From Campylorhamphus procurvoides (Eukaryota > Chordata > Aves > Passeriformes > Dendrocolaptidae), in the NCBI GenBank assembly GCA_013396655.1, contig WBMV01007804.1, forward strand, positions 563,291 through 627,290: DNA of 64,000 nucleotides, written 5' to 3'. Numbering within the stretch: the first letter of the stretch is position 1; each line of letters begins with the position of its first letter. Made by a program: the position numbers and the translations under genes. The notes under the pieces were generated by a model. It was not told the DNA's origin and searched no databases. It saw nothing but the letters and a program-made list of their open reading frames with translations. Positions 1 to 13,623 of this stretch are shown here, piece after piece.

Positions 1-2054
1 CTCTGCTTTAACTCCACATCACTGTGTACAACCCAGACTGGTAAATCTGATGTTACCTCCTCAATTTAGGTTATTTTAACACAACTAGTTGGCAAACCTT
101 AACAATTGTGGTTATGTCTGTGGTACGTTGATGATATAGGTTGTTTTAATAAGGATAAAATAGAGTGGGGAGAGGAAAATATTCTTGTATCTGCAAGTCT
201 GCTCTGCAATGGTTATCTGTGTGGTTTCTGCTGCAACCCATACAGAGGCATATTTGTTTTGCTACATATGTATGCTTTTATAGGGTGTTTTGGGATCCAT
301 TGGTATGGAAAAAATATTACTACCTGCATGGCTTTTTTCCAAAACTTACAGGAGAAAGAAATTTCTTGTAGAGAGCAAATGTGAGTTTCCACATACAGCC
401 ATCAAAATCCTGACTTTGTTTATATAGAGCTCCAAGGATTTTCTTGCTGCTTCCTCCCTGTAGATATAATAGCAGCGTGTTATCTCGGGCCTGCCACGCA
501 CAACTTTCACACCCAAATCAGTCTTCCCTAATTCTCTGTCAAATGACACAAAGAATATAGTACTAAACACAACTTCTCTCTTCTTTCCACCCTGTAAACA
601 TTATGGGCCCACTAGGAACAGCAACAGGAGTATAATAAACTAGGAATGCAAATATACACACATTTTACAGAAGAAAGTTTTATACACAGAAAATGCAATC
701 CAAATAATCTGTTATAAAAAGACACTTTGTGAGTCAATCCAGTAAAGAAAAACTCTCTGGTGAAAGAAAAGACTAGCACTTGCATTCATATTTTTTCTTG
801 TTGCTAGTAGTGTAAGGAAGAAAATGTACCACTTTAACATTGTTTTTAAGATTAATATTAGTCAACTCTAATTTCTTAAGTATTACCTCTAGCAGATTGA
901 GAGTTGTACCACCCTCACCATCTGCTCTAAATTCAATACTTAGATGGCTTAATGCCAAACCCTCAAAGAGCTATCAGTTTGTGTGTCAGTCTATAAGATG
1001 GTTTACAGTTTTCAATTTCTGAACCTCAGCTAAAGTTGTTTTGGATTATATTTCAGGTTCCAGTGCATTTGCTCAGGCTTGTCAGCGTCATATTAAATAT
1101 GCGTTAGACCCAATCTTCTCTTTTGATTCTATCTCTTCTTCAAACATTTTTCTTTCTTTTATTTTGTCAAGGATACAGATGGTTCCAATTAATATCTCCT
1201 TTAGTTTATCTTAATAAAGCCAGCATACTGCTGTTGAGGAGTTTGCTATAAAAGCTACTCTATCACTGTGAGGCCCTTGTCCATCCCTCAACAGTCCTGA
1301 AGCTTCAAACAATGCCATTGCTGCATGGGATGATAACCATTCTTCCATTTTCCTCTGAATTTGTGAATCGAGGCACAAACTCCAAAAGGCAGAATATAAC
1401 TCTTCTTTTGCGTGTAAGAGGAGACTAGTACTAATTATTACAAGGATAACTCCAAGCTAATAGTGAGAAAATATAAAATAAAACCCCCACAATAAAACTA
1501 ACATGTTTTGAAAAAAGAAATATGATTTTTGCTAGAATTATCTTGGTAAAAGGAGATATTTTGCCCTATTAACCTGGAAGACACAATTGCCTTTCTGTAA
1601 CAAGGGTAACCCTGAAAATCTTTGATGGCCAATTTCCATTGACTAATGTGGTATTTGAGTTTGGGGTTTGGTTGTCTCTTTTTTTTCCCTTCTTGTACAA
1701 CTCAATCCAACCCATCTAGTCTAGTGGATGTCAGAGAAGACACTCCCACAGATCACAAAAAAAATGTTTTACCCCTTTAGAGACTCCTACCAGTTTTTGC
1801 TCAGCATGCACATAAGCAAATTGTGACTGACAATTCAGTTATTGTCCGAGTGAAAAGTGAGTGAAAGATTCTGTCACGTTGGGGTCGGCTTTATTCTTTT
1901 ATTTTTTTAAAACTCTTGAGAATCATGAACAGGACACCAAAAGCTAACCTGTAAAAACCTCAAGACTCCAAGATCTGTGTCAGCTAGGACAGTTTTCATT
2001 CCCACCATCAGGCTTTCTATTTGTACTTCCAACTGTGTTTTTTCTAGACGGGAT
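1..2054. other. Unique AT-rich non-coding DNA
   Basis: No repeat family, RNA gene or credible exon is recognised. The open frames are short (under 95 codons) and resemble no known domain. A T-rich tract lies near 1677-1690, just after a short G/T-rich stretch. I see nothing else that can be supported. Confidence 0.6.
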
Positions 2055-2165
2055 AACTCATTATCCCCGTTTTACGCAGAGGTGGAGTGCTGTGAGGAGA
2101 TTTGCCCAAGTCCTCACAAAAAAACCATCTTCAGGACTGAGAACACGGGTGGTAAAATTCAGCTT
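2055..2165 (+). repeat. MIR-like ancient SINE fragment
   Basis: The stretch keeps the order of landmarks of the central and right part of MIR (a tRNA-derived CORE-SINE): a block reading ATTATCCCCGTTTTAC near 2061-2076, then a gag/ctg-type purine block, then TTTGCCCAAG followed by TCACA near 2100-2120. In the MIR consensus these correspond to the 'tatccccattttacagatgagg' segment and the 'cttgcccaaggtcacaca' segment. The remainder is heavily diverged, as expected for an element active before the bird-mammal split. Edges are approximate. MIR remnants are sometimes retained as regulatory DNA, but nothing here shows that directly. Confidence 0.62.
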
Positions 2166-5100
2166 TTCTCCAAGAAACACTTGTCTGCTGTTAACAAAGT
2201 TTTGACAATTGGCATCATTCACCAGCCTTGATTTCATTTCCTGCTGGAAAAACACAGGCAAATTATGCTACTAGCAAAAGTTCTTGGAAAATTAATAAAC
2301 CCATAAATTAAACAAACTCCTGAAAAACAAAGTGATGAAAAAGTAGGAATATTAAAAAAAAACCCCACCATGAATTTGGGGGGGGGAAGTCACCATTCTG
2401 AGAACAGTAAGTATTTTTTTGGTTTTGTGGCAAATTGTTTATAACCAGAAATGGAGCTGATAGATTATTATTATTGGATGCTGGCTGTGCCCTCACACAT
2501 GTTGGATGGCATGATTTGGCAAGGAGGTCTGTGCAGCTGCCAGGAAGTGTCAGTGCAGTGTGGATGGTACAAAACGTGAGCGTGGGAAGAGTGTGGAGCT
2601 GCTCAAGTGCTCACAAAGACACCTGCCACGTACGCTGGAGTGAAATCATACCAGCCCTTGGTGAAGCACCTAGATCCAAGCAAGCTTGGGAATGCTGTTG
2701 CATTCTGGAGTCACCTTGAATGCAAAGGAAATATATAGGGGAAGAGGGCCACAGAAGTCAGAGGGATGTCTTGGAGCTCTTGAGCAGCAGGGAGGCCATC
2801 CTGAAGCAGTTTGTAAAAACATAAGGCACCCTTCACTTGGGAGAACATTTGGAGTGTGGGTGGCATCCCAATGGAATTATTTCACAGCTGATGTTGCATT
2901 AAGCTGTTTGTTTATAAACAACATTATTAGATAAAAAAAAAAAAAAGGGAACCCAAATAGTTTTAGATGTAGGTGAGTAGTTATATAGATGGCACCAAAG
3001 AGAATCAACTTTCATTTCTCTAAGAGTAGGGCCTGGCACCTAGAAAACTTGCACATAAATGGAACTGTCAAGTCCACAACTGTTTCTTGACAAGATACTT
3101 AATCTTCATTAAAAAAGACCATTTTTCAGAGGTACATTCACATACAAAACTTTAAGTGATTATCCAAGTATCCAAAGAACTGAGTGTTTTTTGAAGGTCA
3201 AGCCACTTTTTTCAATATCTTGTTTCTAATTCTAGTGCCTTAAATTTTATACATTTTTGCAGTATCATATAATTTCTTTTTCACTAAAACTGCTGAAATT
3301 TTGAAAAGATACAGCTTTTCATCTGCAACTAAAGCTCACAAACTGGTGCATAAACATTATAAAAAAGCCCACTGCATGAACACAAACAGGCAGGATACTC
3401 CCAAAATAAAACTGTTGATTCCTGATCACAAAATAGCACAAAAGTCAAAGGACAACCGTAAAAGGTGGACTCTGTAGTGACAATGACAACAAAAATTGCT
3501 CACCCTCATATTGATTACCACTTCAATCTCATGAGTATTCTCATGAATTCCAATAATTTTAATTAATTGTGGGCCAAAATATATTCCTGTGACTCCCAGT
3601 GGCAAACAAATATTGAAAAAGTCAAAAGCCAAAAGTCTGAAACATGTATATCACTTACCTCTGGATTCATATTGTCAGCATTTCAGAGTAACAGTGTTAC
3701 TGCTGTTAATATTTAGCACAAAAATTTCAGTTTTCATATGTTGTAGCAATATTTCTGTGAGAACTCACCTATGGAATTGGCACTCCAGGTGTTTTTTGTT
3801 TCTTTTGTTTTCTTACTATTTACCTTTAGAAAAACACAAATACTTTTCAGAATTATATATTGCTCTGAGTCTGGGAACTGGAACAAAGTACTAAACTGTA
3901 CAAATCAGACAGCAGCATATGAGAAAAATTCAAAAACACAGCGGGCACTTAGACAAGAAAATGTGCACAATAAATTTCCTTGAAAGGAAAGTGATACTAG
4001 GATCAGCTCTAGTTCAATTCAAACCTTTGTAAGCAGGCAATTAAAAGCTGGCTTAGGTATCTTATGAGGAAATTCATGTGTTACTATATCCCACTATGAA
4101 TTTTATCTGAGAGAGGAATCACAACTCAGAAAGGTACTCTGAGAATTCTTCAGACCTTCCTTCCCATTTGCCTCTGCACAATATTGTTCAAATCTTCATG
4201 TAGCCAAACTTCATCCTGCTGTGTGAAGAAAAATAGCAGGCAGAAAAATGAAGCTTGTCTTCATCGTTCTATCATGACTCTGTCACAGACAAATCCATAT
4301 TTTACAGTCTCATACTTAATAGTTAACACATGTATCTTGGTGTCTTGCCACATAACAGATTACAAAGCAACCCGAAAATGTGAGTTGAAAGAAAGCAATT
4401 ATTAATTTGCCTGATCCCGTCTGTCAGCCATCTATCCAGGTACTCAGTGTGCCATCTCTGAGCAGCCCACAAAGATTAATGTAGGCTTTCAACACCTCTG
4501 CTGAGGAGTGGGCTCATTTTCGAAGTGCAGACACAATCCAAGGAAAAGCAAATGGCTCACACTGAGTCGGGAAAAACTTGCCAGAGGTGAAAATTAAGCA
4601 CAGGTCTCCAAGCCCCAGATGTGGTGCCTTGATGATCCTCTCTTGATGGACATTTCTCTCAAATGCATCCCTTTCCTCGTGTCAACAGGAAGGATTCTGT
4701 AACATTCAACAAACAAACACATTTTAAAACGTGTCCCTAAAGCTGCAGCTGCAGTCCCTAAAGAGTAAATTCTGAACTAGGATTAGTACTACCACATACT
4801 AATGTATGGTTATAATACCTTTTTTTCTTAGTGCCAAGTGTTACCACCACGAATTATGTGGCTGGTAAATCATGGTTTAGGAATTTCTGTTTAGGAATGC
4901 CTTTCCCTTCCCTTATCCCAATCCCCTTCAAAATTACAAGAAATCCCAAATGAAATATCTGTTTCAAGTGCAATTGAAGCAAGCATTAATTCAATTAAAA
5001 CCAAGAAGTAACTGAGGAAGGTTAAAGAGTGCTAAGGAAACAATATTACTGAACCCATTTGTTCCAAACATTTGCAGGACATCAGTTTAAACCTTGGCTT

Positions 5101-8100
5101 TCAGAAATACCGAACATACAGAAGGAATTCAGGCTGGTCCAGTAACAGGACACACGACTGAACAGCATGATGGTCAGACTCTGCTTTTATTAAAAAGTGA
5201 AAATTTCATTTTCATTAAAATATCCATTTTGATCCTAGGAGTAGTAAATAAACAGCCCTGTCAGAGAGCTGCAATTCCTTCCAGGGTGATTACATTTCTC
5301 CTAAAAGACACGAGAAGGTAACTTGAGAAACTAACACCAAAGGTGTGTTTAGAAAAAATGGTGCTGAATAGAAAAGAGCACTTATTAGAGCAACTCAGTC
5401 TCACCACACATTTTCCAGAGCTGGACTTTTCAGACATTCATAAAGACTGCACTACAAGAATGCCTTTCTTGGATTTCAGGGAGAACATCTTTTGAGGGAG
5501 CACACCCTTCCTTGTGAAGCCCTACAACTAGTCTAGGCTCCTTGTGTCACTAAGAGCAAGAGATGGAGAAATTAACCCCATCCCTAAAATACTTCTCCAA
5601 AACAATATGTGCAAATTTCCCTCTGATAAGTTTTTGCTTTGCTTGTTGTTTGTTTTTTTCTCCCTCTGGTCTCTTGACAAAGGTGAAAGCATGGTTAAAA
5701 CCTTATTTTTTTCTTCTGTAGCTAAAACTGATACAGCTAGGACGCAGTACTGGAGCTGATCTCCCATAAATCATGTGGGAAGGAATGGGTTCCTCTGCAT
5801 CATGTCAGAATGATACCACCATGTGTTCAAAGGTGACACAAAAAGGAGAGATCATTTAGGGTCACTTAATTTTGTTAAAGACCTCAGTCCTCCTTACCCA
5901 ATACCCATTTCTATAAATGTTTGTTGGTACATCTTAGATAACCTTTAATTCTGTTACCATTTTAGGTGCTAAAACTCTTCAGTTTTACTGAAAGTGAATG
6001 ACAAACAACTTAGCAGGTAAGATGTACCAGTAACTATTTTAGATTAATGAATAGTAGATCTTCATATTTTCCTGCGTCAATTTGAAAATAAGTACTCCAT
6101 TTAAGACATCATTATCAGAATAGGGTATTTAGGTCTCAACATCCTCTTTTCTCAAGACAATATTGCTTTCTGAGAATACAGAAAAAAATCTGCCATTTTC
6201 TACTACTTTTCTAAAATTCAAATGACTTGCAGTTCTCTTAGAAGTCTAAAATTGATGTACCTGAAATTTAAAGTCAGTTTTGCACAATATATAAATAACA
6301 GGGTTTTAATTTCAACTCTAATTACAAAGGAATAGAAAGAGAATATAATATGCCTTACTGCACTTGTAACTGTGCCTTTCAAGGTTTTCACAGATTCCAC
6401 TGCTGAAAATATACCTTATTTTTCCAAATTTTGCAGATATTTCAGATCAGAAATAAATAGAGAGAAAAGAGATACTAAAGAATCTGTTGCTGATGAAGAC
6501 CATTCTAAGCATTTCAGGATATTTAACCTGTTAATTTCTGTTTCTCACAGCAGCCCTTTGTCACATTTTCCTTGTCCCTGAGCTTTGTTACATTGAGAAA
6601 TTCAAGTAAAACTAGTAATGCAACAGCATGAAAATGTACATTTAGAGGTTATATCTTAGTTGCAATTTGGACAACTAATTTAATGCTTGTATAAAGCCTG
6701 AGTTTACAAATAAATTAACAAATGGAACAGTTTTATTATTCTGTCTTACCTTAAGCTCAAAACCTGATACCACATGTTAGCAAGATGAAAACAAGAATTT
6801 AGGAGGCTTTTTAAAAATACAGGATTGCAATGGGCCTGCTGGTGTCTCTCTTTCTCTCTCTGCAATTACAGGCAAACGCACAAATAATCCCTTTCACAAC
6901 GAGAGGTTTATGAAGCCCTATGTTAACTAAATTAGGACAAGTATCTTTGCTATTACTACTGGAAAGCTGTTCCATTACATTCATCTTCTCATTGTTACAC
7001 ATTGTCTTTTAAACTCTAATTATGGGCCACGGGCATTAATTTGCTTCTGTTATCACATTTTATTCAAACACTGTAGCCTCTGGGCGAGAAAAATTTCCTG
7101 GGCAGACATTCCCAGCTACCAGCCCCAGCTGTAGTCCCATCAAATTCTGCCTTGGACTCAAAGTATCTGTGTTATGGAAAATTTTATTGAAACTGGAATA
7201 ACATTTCAGAAAAAAAAAGAGGAGTTGTGGTTCTGATGGAGTGCCCCTTTCCAACACACACATAAACCATTTCAACAAATAATTCCTGACCACATTTATT
7301 ACATAACTGTATTTTTAAAGGTACCTTAGAGAATAAATGAAATAGAGTCCAGTTATGTTTTCTGAGAGATGTTCTATCTTCCTGATTTTACTGTGGTTAT
7401 AATTCTGAGTAGTATGCAGCATTCTATAGGCTATGGTTTGCTGAGCAACTGGAAGCATTTTTGATTACATTGTTATTTTTAGGCAGTCCATAGGAGCAAG
7501 TTCAAACAGTGCTGCTGTATTTTGATTGAAGTAGACTTAGTTTCCTAAGGGGCAGGGAAACACTGGGACCTGAGAAATACACACATTAAGAAAAAAAATA
7601 GTTATGCAAATAAAAGATTGGGTTTTTTTAATTAAGAAGAGTCAGAAGATGAAAACCCCAATAACTTTATGCCCTAACTTTAACCAGGGACTGGGTTGGC
7701 TCTACTGCTGTGTTTTCCTTGCATGACTTTAAGTCACCAGGTGAAAAATAAAATGAGAATATCATGGCAATACTCCCACCTGGAAGACTGGATTGGCTAC
7801 CCAGAGAGAAAAAAAAATGCTTCTATTCCAGATCTCCTCACAGTTTCTTTTCTCAAGCCCAAGAGTGGCGTGTGGGAAGAACTGTGACCCCGTGAGGTTC
7901 GGGCTAGGTCCCAAAAGCACAGCCCAGCCCTGAAAAGCCTGGTGAGTTACTAGAGAAGTGATGATTAATTTCTAAGAAGTTTCTCTGTCTTCAAGGGCTG
8001 AGGATTATTTCCTCTTTGCTAAAGGTCAGCTTTTCCACAACCTGCTTGCAAGGAGCTGTATTTAGTGCTGTGAGCAAGCACAGCTCAAGTGCACCACAAG

Positions 8101-9110
8101 AGCAAACAGAAGTAGATGCTCAGTGTGAAACACTTCACTGAGACAGCAAGAAGCTTTCAGCTAAATAGTTACAAAGGTCTTATCAAGTAATTGCCCTTTA
8201 AATAAGATTATACTGTGATCAAGGAATGTCAAATTTGGGAGGAAGTTTGTTTTTGCAAGCTGTTGAATGTGATAGGGTGTTTTCCTTTAAATCATAAATC
8301 TGCTGACTTTTGTGGAAGCTTTTGGAAACTATGAAACATGCAATTGTTTCAGTGAGGGGTTTGCTGAAAAATGTCTGATGGTTATCTTTAAATTATTAGT
8401 TTAACCAAACAAGAGAAGTAGAATAGCTGCTGGACAGACATTTTGCAGGGAAATACCTGGTTGTGTCTGCAACATCCATCTGCAGTTTCCAGCTCTCCTC
8501 AAAGTACAAGAGAAAAAGCTGCTCTGGATCTCACTGGGATTTAAATGAAGTAAAAAAACATACTACAAGGAATCTTTGCAAGTACAGAGTTAAAATAAGC
8601 CCCTTGCCTGATCCAAAACCCACGCAGTGATTGATAGCTTTGGCTTATCACTAGACAAGCAATTTAGTGCTCCTCTCTGACTCCCAGCATCCCTTAAATG
8701 GTGGCTGCAAGACCACAAGTGTCTTAGCTTTTCATTGTTTAATGGGTGTCTTATATAAAGCAAACATGAAGTCAGACTAGAGGAGAAAGAGACAGAGTAT
8801 CTAGAGGTCATGAATGACTTTTTCCCCCCTGTTTATCACAGGATTTCTCTTCAATGTTACTGCTGGAATAATTTATTTTTTTTCTTTCTTGGGGATAACA
8901 CCCACCTCATGAGAAAGAGTCAGTGGAAAAGAGTCAGCCTCTCAAATCTAAATAAGTCTAAAGGGTTAAATTTTATCTTCTCACCTTCAATTATTCCTAT
9001 TATCAATTAAGCCAAAGAAATAACAATCACTAACCTACCCTTATCAGACATTAGCATGTACCCAGCTTAATAGGCTTTATAAGCATGAGCTTTTGGCTCA
9101 CAGCTGCTGT
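2166..9110. other. Unique AT-rich DNA with small homopolymers
   Basis: No gene is recognised across this block. It contains a run of nine G at about 2379-2387, a run of fourteen A at 2933-2946, and a short perfect inverted repeat at 3529-3546 (7-bp arms, 4-base loop). A CT-rich stretch lies near 6844-6862. The ORFs here are under about 100 codons and lack protein-family features. Confidence 0.6.
3529..3546. repeat. Small perfect inverted repeat
   Basis: TCATGAG at 3529-3535 and CTCATGA at 3540-3546 are exact reverse complements separated by TATT. It lies in AT-rich unique sequence just upstream of a TTAATTAA-like motif near 3560. Seven-base arms can arise by chance in 64 kb, so no function is claimed. 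Confidence 0.7.
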
Positions 9111-9124
9111 GGAAAAGGCAAGCT

Positions 9125-9195
9125 GTATTTATGCTCCTTTTACTGACAGAGAAACTGAAGCAAAAGCAAAAGTGAAATGGTGCACCTGCTGATAA
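9125..9195 (+). repeat. Possible MIR-like remnant (weak)
   Basis: The sequence around 9138-9160 (CCTTTTACTGACAGAGAAAC) resembles the 'cccattttacagatgaggaaactg' core of MIR. The flanks do not extend the match convincingly, so this may be a chance similarity. Confidence 0.28.
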
Positions 9196-10867
9196 TCCCC
9201 CCAAACTCCAAAGAAACTTTATCAGAGGTCTCAGAAGGGAAGGACAGCTGAGAAGGACAGTAAAGGTAAGAGAGTTGGTTTTAATACACCTCCCTGAAAG
9301 TGTGCAAAGGACTCTGAGATAAGGAAAGAAAAAGATATGTCATAAGGGATTATTTCTGGGGGGGTTTTTTCAGAGAGCAGTCAGGCTGGGAAATCACACT
9401 TTGTTCTTTTCAGAAAACAAAAAGTCATGTTTGGTTCTGATTAAAGAAAATGAGTCAAAATTTGAATTTTTTTCAGTTTCTCCTTTAGTATGCAGGTGAA
9501 GATGATGAGAAATTCATCACAACAGATGAGAAAACTCATCAGGCTGAGCAAGCCCATGGCAGTTTCTGTAGGAAACAGCATGCAAGGGACCTCCTAACTG
9601 TAATCACATCTGATCACTGTGAAGCCTCCAGCCCAGGCTCAGCAGGTCACACAAGGAGGATCACAGTATCAGCCCAGGAGAAGAACTGAAGGATGCCTCA
9701 GGATCTGCAGTGACAGCCTTTTACCTGTGTGGTCATCACACCTACAGCATTCAGTCACATCTAAATACAAGTGGAAAAGATCCTTCTCAAGATAAATAAT
9801 CTGCTGTTTCTCAGACAACTTTACCTGTCAGTTATAAACCAAAATAAAAAAAAATTATCTCTAATATCTTCTAATGCTATTCCCAAATGGCTTTTTACAA
9901 GCTTTGGTATAAACTCTATTATTTTCCATGTAGGCCAGCAATAAATTAAAATTAAATGCATATTCAATGAATAATTTTTTACGATGTGACCAAAACAATG
10001 TATTGGAATTAGTTAAACTAGTTCCTGTGAAGTGACCTAAAACTTGGTCCAGGATTTGTAATTTCTATAAATTGAGAGTGGTAAGAGTCAGCTGAAAAAT
10101 ATGAAACTATTGAACGCTTTTGTTAAAAACATTTAACACTATATTTTTCATTTTTATTAAACAATCATGGCTATAAATTTTCTACAGGAGGCATTATTTC
10201 CCACACAGTCCAGAAATTACCTCTGGGACTTCGTTTTACTCCAGACAAAGCATGAATTCTTTTGCAGTGTCTGTAAATATCTGTGTGTGAGTGCTGTTTG
10301 TAATGTAAGAGATTATTTAGCCTCCTGCAGTTTACAAATAATAGAAGGAAGTTCTCTTTGTTTCACTACAATGGCAATGGCAACTTTCTGAATTAGAGAA
10401 GTAAACCTATTTACAATTTGAAGTAGGGGCCAGCATTTCATTAACTGCTTTTGTCAGACCAAGACTAGGAATATTCATGGGGAGGAAAAAAAGGTGGTAT
10501 GCCCAAGTGTCTTAATAATGAAACAAAATTAGCCTAAATGGTAAATAGATTATGTCTGAGACAATGGCTTTATTCAGTGAGATGGATCTAAGTGTATTTC
10601 AGTATTACAGATACAGGTATAAAATGCAGCCTTCATAAGGAAATAAACAACCAATTGTTTCGTTTTTACAACCTCTTATTTACTGCCAGTTATGGCAAAG
10701 CTGCTTACTAAAAGATGGTCTGGCTGTGCTGAACGCAGGGACAGGCTTGCAGGGTTCAGTTGCTGGCTCTGTCACAAGGTTAATCGGTGACTTCAGTGTG
10801 TTTATCATAGCTCCATTAGTACATTGTGACATTAACATTTCTACCCTTCTTTCTCTTTTCTGTTTAG

Positions 10868-10989
10868 ATTGCCAGCTCTTCCCAGCAGAGTGTCCCAGAG
10901 AAATGACTTCTGTTAACATACCTAGAATTTCTTTTAAAAGCTCAGAGAAGTGGGAAAGAACAGACTGCAAAGTTAGGATGAAACTCTTT
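10868..10989 (+). other. Candidate unrecognised exon (122 bp)
   Basis: A strong acceptor with a long pyrimidine tract (TTCTTTCTCTTTTCTGTTTAG, ending at 10867) is followed by 122 bp without a stop in one frame and then a consensus donor GTAAGT at 10990-10995. The acceptor would be phase 1 and the donor phase 0. The frame gives a short peptide with three cysteines (CQLFPAEC at its start, TDC near its end) and no domain I recognise. The open frame also continues upstream of the acceptor, so it may simply be a decoy exon. Pseudo-exons with good splice signals are common in vertebrate introns. No function is assigned. Confidence 0.2.
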
Positions 10990-12329
10990 GTAAGTAACAG
11001 ACTGTTTTTCCCAACTTTACTTGCTCACCAATCAGAACACAGAAAAATCATGAAAAACCTTGTGCAAATGCTGCTACATATAAAACAATAATGATAATTT
11101 TTTAAAAGGAACACTTTCCCAGGAAAAAATTAATACTACCAATATATCAATTCTAGTAAATTTTCAACAGCGAAAAATGTTCGCATCAAATATGATAGTT
11201 TCTTATAATTTTTCTAAACAAAGATTGTAGTTTGAACATTTTAGTTTTGATCCCTCTTGTGCCACTACTCTTTTAAATAATATTATATTACACATAAGAC
11301 ATATAATATGTTTAAACAATGAATAACAATGAACTATGGAAATTTGCAAACTTCGTGTCATTTGGGCAAGTTCCAAAATTTTGCATTTCCCACAAGAAAT
11401 TCTGTTTACTGACCAGGATTTTAGCATAAATTTTTGGTTCCTGGGAAAACTCCATAAAGTGATAATGGATAGACTGGAAAGCGATGGAGGTGATGGAAGA
11501 TTAATGAAACAATCAAGAAAAAGATCACAAACCAAAACTGTGGTATAAATATATTGAGGTGTGTGCAAATTGACTGGATAATTGTCACTAATTCTTTCTG
11601 CTAAAGGCTTGGTGGGGAAATTTTAGAATATTGCAAGAATATTGCTCAGTGTGAAAGTTCTTGGTAAAGAGAATAGACTTGGTGTGGAGGGAAGACAACA
11701 ATTTGCAAATCATGTAAATGGTAAATTAACATTATCATCTCTTCACACTGGTGTGACCTCTGCATTTTCACCTACCCACGCTGGAAAACAACGTTCCCAG
11801 GACATTGTTGCAACCAGGAATTACAGAAATGATGGAGGCACAGCCATAAATCCAGGCAGGAAACAACACCATGCTCCTTTCCTAGCAGCTGTCAGAACCA
11901 ACTGCTGAAGCAGATGAAATGTAAACTGCAGCTCTGTCACACATACTTTTGAGATGTGATGTCCTGGTCAAAAAAGGATACAAATTTGTTTATCTTAAAA
12001 AAAGAGACAAGAACACTGACCTTGAAGATCAGATCAAGTATAAAGTGGCCTAAAATAACAAACAAAATGAATGTCATGTCATATCTCCAAGCTTCATTCC
12101 TCAAGTTTATACATGAAATTTATGAACAATTCTGGAGAGGCTGATCCCACAAAATGCTATTGAGAACTCAGATGCCAAGAAACTGCCAGTGGGATTTTGG
12201 ATGCTAAGAGCCTTCCAAGATCACTCTGATGGGAAAAAAAACCCCAAAATCACAATGCCCCGTTAGACTGAAACCAAAGGGCTTAATACTGGTGGCAGAC
12301 TGCTGCTCTATTTTAAATTTAATGGACTT
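10990..12329. other. Unique AT-rich DNA, nothing recognised
   Basis: AT-rich unique sequence with overlapping short ORFs on both strands. No repeat family or RNA gene is evident. Confidence 0.55.
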
Positions 12330-13410
12330 ATTTTTGGAGCAAGAAAGACTTACCCTCAGTTGAGGAGGGTGAGTTTAGGGAACACTTAAACAAATTGGGC
12401 ACACATAAGTCCATGGGACCTGGTGAGATGGAGCCATGAGAGCTGAGGAAGTTGGCTGATGTCTTTGCTTGATTGGCTTTGAAAGGATATGGAATTGGAA
12501 GAGGTTCCTGAGAAATGGAAGAAATCAAATGTCATCTCTATCTTCATCAAGAGCAAGAAGAAGGATCCAAAGAAGTGCAAGCTGGTCAGCCTCACCTCCA
12601 TCCCTGTGAAGCTGGTGAAGCAAATAATCCTGGAAACCTTTTTCAGACTATTGAAATTATCAGGAGTAGTCAGCATGAATTTACAAAGGGTAAACCATGC
12701 CTGACCAGCCTGACAGCTTCACTAGCTTGGTGGATGACAGCAGAGCCATGGATGGTGTTTACTTGACTTTAGCAAGGCTTTTGATACTCAAGAGACTATC
12801 AAAGAGAGCCACAGAAAGTCCAGATGGAAACCAGTCACTGGTGGTGTGTCTTGGAGTTGACACCATGTTCTTACCATTTAACCTCTTCTTTAATGTCCTG
12901 GAAAATGGGACAGTACATCTACAGTGAGTTTTCAAATTATATGAAAAGTAGAGAGTGAGTTATATGGTTATATTGGTGTTCAGAGGGACGTGGATAGGTT
13001 GGAGAAAAAGTACAAGATGAATCTCATTAAGTTCAACATAGGGAAGTCCCAAGTCCTCTGTCTGGGGAAGAACCCCAGGCACCAGTACATGGGATGAAGA
13101 TTAAGCCAGAATGCTTCTCTGTAGTGCCCAGTGACAGGACGAGAGGCAATGGGCACAAACTCAAGCACATGAAATTCCATCTTAATACAGGATAACACTT
13201 CTTTACTGAGAGGGTGATCAAACACTGGAATAAGTTGTCCAGAGTGGCTGTAGAGTCTCCATCCTTGGAGATACTGAAAACCTGAGGGGGCACTGTCCTG
13301 GGCAATCTGCTCTAGGTGACCCTACTTGGGGCCATCCAAAGCTTGGGCTTTCAGTGAGATGATCTGAAGAGTCCATTTCTAACTTTCCTGTGTCTGTGGT
13401 TCTATAATTC
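12330..13410 (+). repeat. CR1 LINE, 5'-truncated, internally deleted
   Basis: This is a decayed copy of a chicken-repeat-1 non-LTR retrotransposon in sense orientation. The left part (12330-12910) matches CR1 ORF2. After the 'gaacacttaaacaaattgg' region come the 'ctggtcagcctcacctccatccctg' region and then the reverse-transcriptase motif A at about 12763-12788, readable as LDFSKAFDT. The usual GVPQGS-type block follows, already changed to GVDTMF. Relative to CR1, roughly 100 bp or more are missing between motif A and that block. The catalytic ADD motif is also lost in the gap before about 12980, where the sequence resumes at the 'aggacctggacagg' region. From about 13110 it is CR1 3' UTR, ending near 13410 in a degraded TTCTATAATTC version of the terminal octamer. 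Stops and frameshifts rule out activity. Inserted by target-primed reverse transcription, hence the 5' truncation. Confidence 0.93.
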
Positions 13411-13572
13411 AAGATCAATTTGAATGTCAAACCCATCCTCACACAAACAATCAACAATAGAACCCCCAAGTGATAAGGAAGAGTAATAAAACTCATGGCA
13501 ATGCTTTTTCTTTCTAAATTGTCTTTTAGACCCACATAAGTAATATCTAACTACTTTCTGTAATATTTGCCA

Positions 13573-13623
13573 GTAAGGGGTTTTTATTGTTGTTTTGGGG
13601 TTTTTACTTGGGTTTTTTATTCC
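13573..13623. repeat. G/T-rich low-complexity tract
   Basis: The plus strand is almost only G and T, with G runs GGGG (13577-13580), GGGG (about 13597-13600) and GGG (about 13611-13613) separated by T-rich spacers. Similar tracts occur near 56311-56381 and 62317-62390. Confidence 0.75.

Noticed and set aside
6840..6865. CT-rich microsatellite
   Set aside because: Interrupted after a few units; too short and irregular to report as a repeat feature.
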